DNA of 9,818 nucleotides from NCBI GenBank assembly GCA_020860025.1, contig JAJBVC010000081.1:1-9818 (forward strand), read 5' to 3'. Of this stretch, positions 1 through 5,573 are shown piece by piece. Position numbers and translations under genes: made by a program. Position 1 is the stretch's first letter; the number at the start of each line of letters is the position of its first letter. The notes beneath the pieces were generated by a model that was not told the DNA's origin, ran no database searches, and worked only from the letters and a program-made list of their open reading frames with translations. The stretch comes from Clostridiales bacterium (GTDB lineage: Bacteria; Bacillota; Clostridia; Oscillospirales; Acutalibacteraceae).

Positions 1-5
1 GATAT

Positions 6-521
6 ATGCAGTACATAAAAATGAAATATAAGGATTTTGAATTTCCGACAAATCCGTCAAAAATTGAAGTTCAAGCAGAGAGAAACATAAGCGTAAAGCC
101 GTCTTTAAACCGAAAATGGGTTAATCAAAACGTATCTGAAAATCCTGTTAAAATTACGGGAAGCGGTATCTTTTACGGCGACAGTGCCCAAACAATTTGC
201 AATGAACTGCAAAGACTTGTGAGTGAAGAAAGTTCGGGCTGGCTTTTTGCTCCGACAATAGAACCTGTCAAAGCATTTTTTGAAAGCTTTACTTATTCAA
301 AAGACACGTCTAAAAACCGACTTGATTACTCTTTTATTTTTAAAGAGGATATGAGAGGCAGAAATGCAAAACATCATTTTTCTTTTACGTATGCCGATGA
401 GAATGAAAACGCTTTTGATATTGCGAACAGAACGGGTGTATCTGTAAATAAAATTATGGAGATTAACGATTTTTCATCTCCGTTTGAAATAGAGCAGGGA
501 AGCAAGGTGAGGCTTATATGA
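6..521 (+). CDS. LysM-domain phage tail protein (XkdP / gp53-like)
   Basis: This is a 171-residue tail assembly protein. Residues 1 to about 125 form a beta-rich domain with an early PTNPSKIEV segment like those in XkdP/YqbP-type tail proteins. Residues of about 130-171 look like a LysM repeat (AFDIANRTGVSVNKIMEIN, then a GSKVRLI end). In contractile tails such proteins sit between tape measure and hub and are thought to bind peptidoglycan or help assemble the baseplate; that role is inferred from family and position. The first ATG is only 5 bases into the window, so its ribosome binding site cannot be judged. An in-frame ATG at 21 is an alternative. The 3' end overlaps the next gene by 4 bp (ATGA), suggesting translational coupling. 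Confidence 0.7.
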   Translation: MQYIKMKYKDFEFPTNPSKIEVQAERNISVKPSLNRKWVNQNVSENPVKITGSGIFYGDSAQTICNELQRLVSEESSGWLFAPTIEPVKAFFESFTYSKDTSKNRLDYSFIFKEDMRGRNAKHHFSFTYADENENAFDIANRTGVSVNKIMEINDFSSPFEIEQGSKVRLI

Positions 522-1462
522 CGCTTAAAATAACAACGATTAACGGCGAGACGTTCACGGCGGATAATATAACTCAGCTGACTTTGCTTGAAACTGCGGG
601 AGTTCCCTGCAACAGCCTGTCCGCCCGATTTTTTGACAAAAGGGCTGTAGATGAAATTGTAGGTGTAAAGCTGTATGACGGTGACAAATTGATTTTTAAC
701 GGAAGCTGTGACAAGCAGACTGTCTCTTTTGATGATGACGGCTTTGAGATTTATATTTACGCTCGGTCATCGGCAAGCGTTTTGGTAGATAACGAGGCTT
801 TGCCCTCTACATTTTACAACCCGACGGCAAAACAGCTTTATTTTAATTATATTGAAAAATTCGGAATAAAAAACGGACTTCCCGACATTGCCTGCGATGA
901 TAAATATGAGGTGAGTAAAGGTACATCGTGCTACGGTGCTTTAAATATTTTTTTCTCTTTAATTAAAGGCAGTGACATATATGTAACTCCCGACAATACG
1001 TTAAAGCTCCTTGAAGAAAGCGATGATATTAAACGCCTTAACGATTATAATATTTTATCGGCTTTTGCAATCATAAACAGAAGCGAACCGCTCTCTCAAA
1101 TCAGCTTTAAGCGTGACAGCTCGGAAAATTACAGAGTTCACACGACAGCGAATATCAGCAACACAATCGGCATAAATCGTCAGCGGTATTTAAACCTTAC
1201 ATCTCTTCCTGTATGGCAGCGTTCATACAAGGCTGTAAGCACGCTCAAGGACGCTTATAAAACGTATAAACAGCTTGAAATAACAGTGTCGGGATATATT
1301 CCCGATGAGCTTTACAGCCGCTTTAATTACAGCGGTGAAATCGGCGATTACGACGATTATATTCTTGCCGAAAAGAAATACACGCTCGGCAAAAACGGCT
1401 GCCAAACAAAGCTCGTTTTGCAAAAGGCGATTGATATAAAGGAGATAACTTATGTGGCTTAG
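518..1462 (+). CDS. Baseplate hub protein, phage late control D / XkdQ-like
   Basis: The product has 314 residues. The N-terminal part (residues 1 to about 90) is beta-rich, with VGVKLYDGDKLIFNGSCDKQ resembling the first barrel of gpD/gp27-type hub proteins. The middle contains an INxFFSLIKGSDIYVTPDNTLKL segment typical of the hub middle domain, and the C-terminus (YTLGKNGCQTKLVLQKA) fits the last hub strand. Hub proteins form the trimeric ring that joins tail tube to spike. The assignment relies on its length and its place between a LysM protein and a spike protein as well as these weak similarities, so it is a family-level call. The start ATG at 518 follows AAGGTGAGG and overlaps the previous stop. 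The end overlaps the spike gene by 11 bp. Confidence 0.6.
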   Translation: MTLKITTINGETFTADNITQLTLLETAGVPCNSLSARFFDKRAVDEIVGVKLYDGDKLIFNGSCDKQTVSFDDDGFEIYIYARSSASVLVDNEALPSTFYNPTAKQLYFNYIEKFGIKNGLPDIACDDKYEVSKGTSCYGALNIFFSLIKGSDIYVTPDNTLKLLEESDDIKRLNDYNILSAFAIINRSEPLSQISFKRDSSENYRVHTTANISNTIGINRQRYLNLTSLPVWQRSYKAVSTLKDAYKTYKQLEITVSGYIPDELYSRFNYSGEIGDYDDYILAEKKYTLGKNGCQTKLVLQKAIDIKEITYVA

Positions 1463-1802
1463 CAAGCAAACGGTAAAAGGACAGGAAAATCCTACCGTTC
1501 AAACAGGTACGTCAACGCTCAGCACTCAAAATTATATTGAAGCGTCGGCTACGGGAGTGAGCCGAGATGTTCGGCTTTATTCGCCTTACGGCTACTCTTA
1601 TTCACTTCCGACAGGTGAAAAGGTGCTTCTTGCTCAAACAGACGGCACACAAGCCGGAATAGGAATAGCGATGGCACAGCAAAATCTTAACGAGGGAGAA
1701 ATTAAAATTTCATCTCCCTTCGGCGGATATATCTTTTTCTCTAATGACGGAAGCGTAACGATTAACGGACTTAAAATTAACTCAAACGGCGAAATTGTAT
1801 AA
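1452..1802 (+). CDS. Baseplate spike protein, gpV / Mu gp45-like
   Basis: This is a 116-residue protein with a central OB-fold-like stretch (RLYSPYGYSYSLPTGEKVLLAQTDG) followed by short repeating beta strands at residues of about 82-116 (GEIKISSPFGGYIFFSNDGS, then VTINGLKINSNGEIV). This is the usual layout of gpV/gp45 membrane-piercing spikes: OB domain then a narrow trimeric beta-helix. No histidine-rich iron-binding apex (HxH) is visible at the C-terminus, so the tip may lack the metal ion or be finished by another protein. The start ATG has a good GGAG at 1441-1444, seven bases upstream and inside the end of the hub gene. A 141-bp non-coding gap follows, the only sizeable gap in the cluster. 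An XkdR/DUF2577-type protein is the alternative call for this position. Confidence 0.6.
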   Translation: MWLSKQTVKGQENPTVQTGTSTLSTQNYIEASATGVSRDVRLYSPYGYSYSLPTGEKVLLAQTDGTQAGIGIAMAQQNLNEGEIKISSPFGGYIFFSNDGSVTINGLKINSNGEIV

Positions 1803-1867
1803 ATTTATATTTTAAATTATATATTTATTATATATCTATTATATATACGCAATACGCAAATATCGGT

Positions 1868-1930
1868 ATACATCACTTTGCACGGCTACGGCAAGGTGTA
1901 TTTCTTTTAAATTTGTAGCCTGAAAGGCTG
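1868..1930 (+). terminator. Possible intra-operon terminator/attenuator hairpins
   Basis: A hairpin pairs CACTTTGC (1874-1881) with GCAAGGTG (1891-1898), eight pairs including one G-U, and can be extended past a 3-nt bulge by ATA/TAT. A T-rich run TATTTCTTTT follows. A second small hairpin AGCCT-GAA-AGGCT (1917-1929) lies just downstream. The loop of the first (GGCTAC, 1884-1889) is exactly complementary to GTAGCC (1915-1920) in the second, so the two could form exclusive or pseudoknotted structures. It lies between spike and wedge genes of one operon, where partial termination would set the downstream level. The U tract is interrupted, so termination strength is uncertain. Confidence 0.4.
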
Positions 1931-1943
1931 TGGTTATTAAACT

Positions 1944-2222
1944 ATGGAAACAGAACTTTACGACACAAGTGAAATTTTAAATGCCTGCAAGCTGTCACTC
2001 GGCTACGCAAGAGGCGCTTATTACCCCAACAAGAATTACGGCAGTTTGATTAAAACAATCACAAAAACGCTGACAGACGAATATTTACTTGATTACGCAA
2101 GGCAGGCACTTGCCGATTTAGACGGGGTTCGTGTAAAAAGCGCCGAGCAAAGCGATGACGGCGTTACATTTACACTTATGATAAATGATATGGAAAGGCA
2201 GGTTCAGACAGAATTTGACTAA
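1944..2222 (+). CDS. Baseplate wedge protein, Mu gp46 / gp25-like
   Basis: This is a 92-residue protein. It carries RGAYYPNKNYGSLI at about residues 23-36, which matches the RGWWGD...GSRLW-type motif of the phage GP46 family. A helical stretch (residues 40-60, TLTDEYLLDYARQALADLDG) follows, then C-terminal beta strands (VRVKSAEQSDDGVTFTLMI), the same order as gp46. Proteins of this type are small wedge components that contact the sheath-initiating ring next to baseplate J, and the next gene is a J protein. The ribosome binding site is poor: AAAGG at 1923-1927 lies 16 bases upstream and is buried in a hairpin. Its own translation may therefore depend on the leader structure. A DUF2634 (XkdS) assignment is a close alternative. 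Confidence 0.65.
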   Translation: METELYDTSEILNACKLSLGYARGAYYPNKNYGSLIKTITKTLTDEYLLDYARQALADLDGVRVKSAEQSDDGVTFTLMINDMERQVQTEFD

Positions 2223-3285
2223 AACATACGAATCTATTTTAAACAAAATGAAAGCCGATTATTTCGGTACGACAAATGTAAATCCGTCACAGGAGCCTGA
2301 AATTCAAAGAGCTTTGGAGATAACTGCAAGCGAGCTTTTTGCTCTTTACTGCCGTGGAGATTATATATTTAATCAGTCATATCCTCAAACGGCGACAGGT
2401 GAATATCTCGATAAACTCGGAGAGCTTAGGGACTGTGAGAGAAAGCACGCAACGCAGTCAACCGGAACACTGACTTTTTCCGTAAGCGAGGCGGCTGAAA
2501 GCGATATTGATATAGACGAGGGCACTGTCTGTTCAGTTACGGACAAGCCTTTTATTCAGTTTGCAACTACCGAAAAGGTAACTCTTGAAGCGGGGAAGCT
2601 TACAGTTACGGCAAATGCGCAGTCACTCGGTTGCGGTGAAGAATATAACGCTTTGGCAAATACGATAAACGAAATGGTAAATCCGCCGACAGGTATTTCA
2701 AAGGTAACGAACGGATATACATTCACAGGCGGCAGCGATGAGGAAACAGACACAGCGTACAGAAATCGTATTCTCACACAATATACGATACCGATGAACG
2801 GAATTAACGCATCGAGCTTTGAAAGCGCAGTATTAAAACTTGACAATATTTCGGACTGTTATGTTCCGAACGCTGTCGAAGCAGGAAAAATGACAATCTA
2901 TATTCTCACCAAAAACGGAATACTCGACAGTGATTTGAAAGAAAAAATTATGTCAATCGCTTCTATTTGTACTCTTGTCGGTGCAGAGGTTAATATTACT
3001 CAAGCAAAGAGAACGAGCTTTAATCTCACCGTTGACGTTACCGCAGAAACTTATTATTCGGATGATTATGTTGAGTCCGAGGTGACAAGCCTTGTTAAAA
3101 ATATATGCTCTCTCTGCAAAATAGGCGTATCGCTCGACCTTAGCGAAATTGAAGAGGAAATATTAAAATTAGACGGTATAACCTCCGTTCGGTGCGATTC
3201 ATCAAGCGCCGTAAATAAAATTTTAAACTGTGATGCCGGTGTAAAGCTGAAATTATCAACATTGACGGTGAATGTAAATGAGTAG
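2215..3285 (+). CDS. Baseplate J-like protein (Mu gp47 / XkdT)
   Basis: From TTG at 2215 this is 356 residues. The N-terminal KTYESILNKMKADYF and the helix EIQRALEITASELFALYCR match the usual start of J proteins. The family signature GGSDEETDTAYRNRI lies near residues 172-186, followed by the helix that begins INASSFESAVLKLDNISDCYV. The C-terminus has the GVxLKLSTLTVNVNE end strand. J proteins form the wedge ring that triggers sheath contraction. An ATG at 2185 would add ten residues and overlap the previous gene by 38 bp. I prefer the TTG because homologues begin near the KTYE motif and the overlap drops to 8 bp, though neither start has a clean Shine-Dalgarno. The 3' end overlaps the next gene by 8 bp. 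Confidence 0.8.
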   Translation: MTKTYESILNKMKADYFGTTNVNPSQEPEIQRALEITASELFALYCRGDYIFNQSYPQTATGEYLDKLGELRDCERKHATQSTGTLTFSVSEAAESDIDIDEGTVCSVTDKPFIQFATTEKVTLEAGKLTVTANAQSLGCGEEYNALANTINEMVNPPTGISKVTNGYTFTGGSDEETDTAYRNRILTQYTIPMNGINASSFESAVLKLDNISDCYVPNAVEAGKMTIYILTKNGILDSDLKEKIMSIASICTLVGAEVNITQAKRTSFNLTVDVTAETYYSDDYVESEVTSLVKNICSLCKIGVSLDLSEIEEEILKLDGITSVRCDSSSAVNKILNCDAGVKLKLSTLTVNVNE

Positions 3286-3712
3286 TACAAAAGAAAGAAT
3301 AAGCAATATTATGCCGATTTCTCTTTTGGGAGTTTCCGAAGGACTTGCCGGCGGAATTGATTTGGTTTATGAAAAATATGATTTAATTATAAATTATACT
3401 GACGACAGAAACAGCGGTTTTTCGACTGTATTCGGGAATTTTACGATTGACGAATTTAACAGTAAGTTTGATGAATATTGCCCTAATGCGTCTGTTACAG
3501 CCGATGATTTTACGGTTACATTTTCGGGCTTGAGCGTATCGTCAATAGAGGGCTTTGCAAAGTTCATAAAGGAATACGTACCGCCGTTTTGCCTGATAGT
3601 CTGCACATCGTTGGGATGCAGCTGGAACGCCTGGGATTCAAAAGAACTTACCTGGAATGAAATCGACGCTTTAAAGATGCCGTTTAACATACTTGATACA
3701 CTGGAGGAATAA
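3278..3712 (+). CDS. Uncharacterised tail protein in the gp48/XkdU position
   Basis: I do not recognise this 144-residue protein. It sits where Mu gp48/gpI/XkdU (DUF2313) proteins usually lie, between baseplate J and the fibre, but it is shorter than typical DUF2313 proteins (about 180-200 residues) and shows none of their motifs. What can be seen: an ITPISLLGV-like hydrophobic N-terminal segment (NIMPISLLGVSEG), an internal repeat-free alpha/beta middle, two cysteines near CLIVCTSLGC, and an aromatic C-terminal stretch (WNAWDSKELTWNEIDALKMPFN) like linker segments of tail appendage proteins. The start ATG has GGTGA six bases upstream and overlaps the J gene. Its first codons (MSSTKE) resemble those of the next gene (MSSTNK). 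A role in joining fibre to baseplate is inference from position only. Confidence 0.5.
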   Translation: MSSTKERISNIMPISLLGVSEGLAGGIDLVYEKYDLIINYTDDRNSGFSTVFGNFTIDEFNSKFDEYCPNASVTADDFTVTFSGLSVSSIEGFAKFIKEYVPPFCLIVCTSLGCSWNAWDSKELTWNEIDALKMPFNILDTLEE

Positions 3713-3714
3713 AT

Positions 3715-4197
3715 ATGAGCAGTACAAACAAAACAGAAAATATCAGCCTTAACAGCTGGATTGGCACGGATATACCGAGCCGACTTGATTTTAATTACGA
3801 CAATGAAACTATTGACACTGTAATTACAGAACATAAAAATGATACGATTTCGCATATAACCGAGGATGAGCGTGATACCTGGAATAATTATATGTACACA
3901 GGCGTATATTCCGGAAACGGCTCGGCGTCACGTACTGTTGAAACGAGCTGCCCGTTTGATATAAGATTTGCCGTCGTCTTTGCAAATAACCGACCGCTTT
4001 CAATAATCACATCATCAGACGGCGCAAAGCATAATTACAGCGGATTTGCAAGCCAAACATCAAACAGCTCGGGAATATCGCTTAGCAGCGATTACAGAAG
4101 CCTGACGGTTACTCAAAGCAGCGCAGCGGTTTTGGAAAACGAATATGTTAATTTAAACGAAGTCGGAACGTCATATTGCTACATTCTTTTTAGATAA
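3715..4197 (+). CDS. Short tail fibre / appendage protein
   Basis: This is a 160-residue protein. The N-terminal 55 residues (LNSWIGTDIPSRLDFNYDNE, then a helix with EHKND, and HITEDERDTWNN) match the attachment segment shared by many clostridial phage tail fibres. Residues of about 60-160 are Ser/Thr/Asn-rich beta strands (YSGNGSASRTVE..., CPFDIRFAVVFANNRPLSII, C-terminal YCYILFR), consistent with a small receptor-binding head in which the pattern 'glycine-rich strand then PF-x-RFAVVF' is typical. The protein lacks the long collagen-like or repeated shaft of many fibres. A clear GGAGG at 3703-3707 lies seven bases before the ATG, inside the end of the previous gene. It is the last gene of the tail cluster; no fibre-assembly chaperone follows. 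Confidence 0.6.
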   Translation: MSSTNKTENISLNSWIGTDIPSRLDFNYDNETIDTVITEHKNDTISHITEDERDTWNNYMYTGVYSGNGSASRTVETSCPFDIRFAVVFANNRPLSIITSSDGAKHNYSGFASQTSNSSGISLSSDYRSLTVTQSSAAVLENEYVNLNEVGTSYCYILFR

Positions 4198-4320
4198 TCT
4201 TCTATACTTTTTTATATTTTTTATGCTTTTCTATATTTTTCTATGTTTTTCTATGTTTTTTTATATTTTTCTATATTTTCAGATAATCTTAGACATTTTA
4301 AGATAATTTTCGACAAATAA
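4192..4320. repeat. Decamer T-tract array (phased, probably curved DNA)
   Basis: From 4202 to 4280 eight units of the form YTATRYTTTT follow each other with starts at 4202, 4212, 4221, 4231, 4241, 4251, 4261 and 4271, so the spacing is 10 bp with one 9. The array is bracketed by exact copies of AGATAATCTT at 4192-4201 (overlapping the fibre gene stop) and 4281-4290, with a near copy at 4301-4310. T-tracts repeated at the helical period produce intrinsic bending. No gene is visible here. On the other strand the array is A-rich. Confidence 0.8.
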
Positions 4321-4338
4321 AGTCAAAAAGCAACAAAA

Positions 4339-4376
4339 GGGACTGCTTCGACAATGAAACAGTCCCATAATTTTTT
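4339..4376. terminator. Bidirectional rho-independent terminator
   Basis: GGGACTG (4339-4345) pairs with CAGTCCC (4360-4366). After one mismatch TTC pairs with GAA, leaving a 6-nt loop. On the + strand T6 follows at 4371-4376, suiting the end of the tail operon. On the - strand TTTTGTTGCTTTTT follows, suiting the end of rplU-prp-rpmA. The two operons converge here. Confidence 0.85.
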
Positions 4377-4378
4377 AT

Positions 4379-4398
4379 TAAGTTTTATTGCTCAACAG
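4379..4398. repeat. Direct repeat copy 1 of the rpmA 3' end (att-like)
   Basis: TAAGTTTTATTGCTCAACAG is identical to 4420-4439, where it covers the last four codons and stop of rpmA. This outer copy lies between the rpmA stop and the terminator. The two copies are 41 bp apart start to start, and the 21 bp between them include the palindrome ATTTTTAAAAAT (4405-4416). Duplication of a conserved gene's 3' end is what site-specific integration leaves behind, but the short distance needs another explanation, such as a tandem att site or a remnant. Confidence 0.7.
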
Positions 4399-4419
4399 AC
4401 TTCAATTTTTAAAAATCTG

Positions 4420-4439
4420 TAAGTTTTATTGCTCAACAG
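4420..4439. repeat. Direct repeat copy 2, within the rpmA 3' end (att-like)
   Basis: This is the second, gene-internal copy of the 20-bp repeat. Read on the - strand it encodes the L27 C-terminus Val-Glu-Gln and the stop codon plus six downstream bases. Sequence similarity between the two surroundings stops outside the 20 bp, so the repeat is not part of a longer tandem duplication. Confidence 0.7.
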
Positions 4440-4710
4440 GATAAACAGAAACCTTTTTTCTGTCCTTACCCATTCTTTCAAACTTAACAGTGCCGTCGAT
4501 AAGAGCAAAAAGAGTGTCGTCCTTACCGATACCGACATTGTTGCCCGGATGAATATGAGTTCCTCTCTGGCGATAAAGAATATTGCCCGCAAGAACAAAC
4601 TGTCCGTCAGCTCTCTTTGCGCCAAGGCGCTTTGATTCACTGTCACGGCCGTTCTTTGTAGAACCCATACCTTTTTTATGAGCAAAAAGCTGTAAATCTA
4701 ACTTAAGCAT
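4426..4710 (-). CDS. rpmA: 50S ribosomal protein L27 with cleavable N-terminal extension
   Basis: L27 reaches from the large subunit surface to the peptidyl transferase centre. The 94-residue protein shows the family core AHKKGMGSTKNGRDSESKRLG near the start, then GNILYRQRGTHIHPGNNVGIGKDDTLFAL. The first residues MLKLDLQLF precede AHKK and match the extension that Prp removes in Firmicutes (cleavage after the LF/FF), without which L27 cannot function. The prp gene is immediately upstream and overlaps by 8 bp. GGAGG on the - strand (4718-4722) lies seven bases before the ATG, inside the end of prp. The last codons coincide with the 20-bp direct repeat, so any integration event leaves the protein sequence intact. 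Confidence 0.97.
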   Translation of the reverse strand: MLKLDLQLFAHKKGMGSTKNGRDSESKRLGAKRADGQFVLAGNILYRQRGTHIHPGNNVGIGKDDTLFALIDGTVKFERMGKDRKKVSVYPVEQ

Positions 4711-5026
4711 TGTTACACCTCCGATAAATCACTTTAATGTTGTTTGGATAATCTTTTTCAAGCTCTGTTAAATGGAGCTTTAAACCGTTGAGAATATCCT
4801 GTGCTTTTACGGCATTTTCCATAATCATCAGCTTTTGATAACCGTTCTCCGCCTGAGCGTCGGCTTCAAGACCTATAATCTCAGTCACGGTATTAGCAGC
4901 CATAAGGCAAGCGCTTGAAACAAAGGCGCAAATAACATTTTCACCGCTGTCAGCTCCGAGAGCGTGACCGCTTGCTTCAAATCCGCAAAGCCCGTTTATG
5001 CCGTCAAAAAATTCAATCTTAATCAT
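4703..5026 (-). CDS. prp: Ribosomal-processing cysteine protease Prp
   Basis: Prp is a small cysteine protease that cuts the N-terminal extension of L27 in Firmicutes and related bacteria. The 107-residue product has the expected size and carries the signature GHALGADSGENVICAFVSSA: His21 and Cys33 fit the catalytic pair. The residue three before the Cys is Asn (ENVIC), where many family members have Asp (DIVC). The gene lies between rplU and rpmA, the conserved location; its start overlaps the rplU stop by one base (TAATG) and its end overlaps rpmA, so the three are translationally coupled. It matches the MLKLDLQLF-AHKK substrate encoded next door. Confidence 0.93.
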   Translation of the reverse strand: MIKIEFFDGINGLCGFEASGHALGADSGENVICAFVSSACLMAANTVTEIIGLEADAQAENGYQKLMIMENAVKAQDILNGLKLHLTELEKDYPNNIKVIYRRCNNA

Positions 5027-5334
5027 TACGCATTTATTTTTGTAATCTCAACCTTTGTATACGGCTGACGATGACCTTTTTTGCGTTTTTCGTCTTTTTT
5101 AGGCTTGTAGGTAAATACAGTAATCTTTTTACCCTTGCCGTTTTTAATTACGGTAGCGTCAACAGTTGCTTCAGAGCAATCCTTGCCTGCCTTGAAAGAA
5201 TCGTCGGCACCGACAGCAAGAACGTTGTCAAAAGTGATTTTCTCATCAGGCTCAGCGCCAAGCTTTTCAATGTAAAGAACGTCGCCCTCTGAAACCTTGT
5301 ACTGCTTACCACCTGTTACGATAACAGCGTACAT
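5026..5334 (-). CDS. rplU: 50S ribosomal protein L21
   Basis: L21 is a small 23S rRNA-binding protein needed in early assembly of the large subunit. The 102 residues start with MYAVIVTGGKQYKVSEGDVLYIEKL and end with KKDEKRKKGHRQPYTKVEITKI, both highly characteristic of the family, and the length is normal. It is the first gene of rplU-prp-rpmA. AAGGAGA on the - strand (5342-5348) lies seven bases before the ATG. Expression comes from the consensus promoter at 5445-5473 through a leader of about 100 nt, which may be autoregulatory. Nothing unusual is seen in the protein itself. Confidence 0.97.
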   Translation of the reverse strand: MYAVIVTGGKQYKVSEGDVLYIEKLGAEPDEKITFDNVLAVGADDSFKAGKDCSEATVDATVIKNGKGKKITVFTYKPKKDEKRKKGHRQPYTKVEITKINA

Positions 5335-5440
5335 ACTTCAATCTCCTTATATAAGTCTCGCTACGATAGGCGAATACAAGCGTATTTTGTATTTGTTCGT
5401 ATTTGTTCTTGTATTTCTTTCAGCCCATAATAAGCGGTGT
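5335..5440 (-). promoter_or_regulatory. rplU 5' leader, candidate L21-type autoregulatory leader
   Basis: The predicted start site near 5438 leaves about 100 nt before rplU. The RNA can form AAUACAAG/CUUGUAUU (8 perfect pairs, 5373-5380 with 5408-5415 in + coordinates), whose loop holds two copies of AACAAATAC. A second small hairpin is closed by CGC/GCG (around 5360-5373), and the palindrome CTTATATAAG (5346-5355) overlaps the Shine-Dalgarno. An L21 leader family is known in Firmicutes; membership here is inferred from position and foldability and was not matched to a model. Confidence 0.4.
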
Positions 5441-5444
5441 AGAA

Positions 5445-5473
5445 ATTATACAATGATAATAAATAATTGTCAA
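5445..5473 (-). promoter_or_regulatory. Consensus sigma-A promoter for rplU-prp-rpmA
   Basis: On the - strand the -35 is TTGACA (5468-5473) and the -10 is TATAAT (5445-5450), separated by exactly 17 bp. Both hexamers are perfect. Transcription would begin near 5438. Confidence 0.9.
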
Positions 5474-5538
5474 GAACTTTTTTGTAATGCTTTAGTCATA
5501 ATCCGACAAATGTTATTTTATCTTTTGAAAATTAGGAC

Positions 5539-5567
5539 TTTACATTTTATATTTAATATGATATAAT
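5539..5567 (+). promoter_or_regulatory. Extended -10 sigma-A promoter for rpsO
   Basis: TTTACA (5539-5544), a 17-bp spacer and TATAAT (5562-5567), with TG one base before the -10 (TGATATAAT), form a strong extended -10 promoter. Transcription would start near 5574, giving a leader of about 105 nt. It diverges from the rplU promoter, with about 65 bp between the two -35 elements. Confidence 0.88.
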
Positions 5568-5573
5568 CTACCC

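Larger units (their letters stand above)
1..4197 (+). mobile_element. Contractile phage-tail/baseplate module (prophage or tailocin, partial)
   Basis: Seven consecutive + strand genes match the distal part of a Myoviridae-type tail operon in the order LysM tail protein, hub (gpD-like), spike (gpV/gp45-like), wedge (gp46/gp25-like), baseplate J, unknown, fibre. Most neighbours overlap by 4-11 bp, as in a single polycistron; the exception is a 141-bp gap after the spike gene. The left part of the cluster (sheath, tube, tape measure) is outside the window. To the right it stops 228 bp before rpmA, without holin, endolysin, integrase or terminase. Recognition rests on gene order plus motifs in the LysM, gp46 and J proteins. 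Prophage and tailocin cannot be told apart here. Confidence 0.75.

Noticed and set aside
2185..2214. ATG at 2185 as the start of the baseplate J gene
   Set aside because: It has no Shine-Dalgarno, needs a 38-bp overlap, and adds residues before the KTYE motif at which homologues begin; it is kept only as an alternative to the TTG at 2215.
3394..3855. A 153-codon open frame on the - strand across the unknown tail gene and fibre gene
   Set aside because: It lies antisense to two well-supported overlapping tail genes with good ribosome binding sites, and its protein shows no recognisable motif.
4192..4320. The repeat array as a CRISPR array
   Set aside because: Units are only about 10 bp, tandem and degenerate, with no spacers of 25-40 bp and no cas genes nearby.
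4429..4635. A + strand open frame opposite rpmA
   Set aside because: It is antisense to a certain ribosomal protein gene and has no ribosome binding site.
4392..4685. A - strand open frame overlapping rpmA in another frame
   Set aside because: It is a shifted reading of the certain L27 gene and its 3' repeat, and its product has no family likeness.
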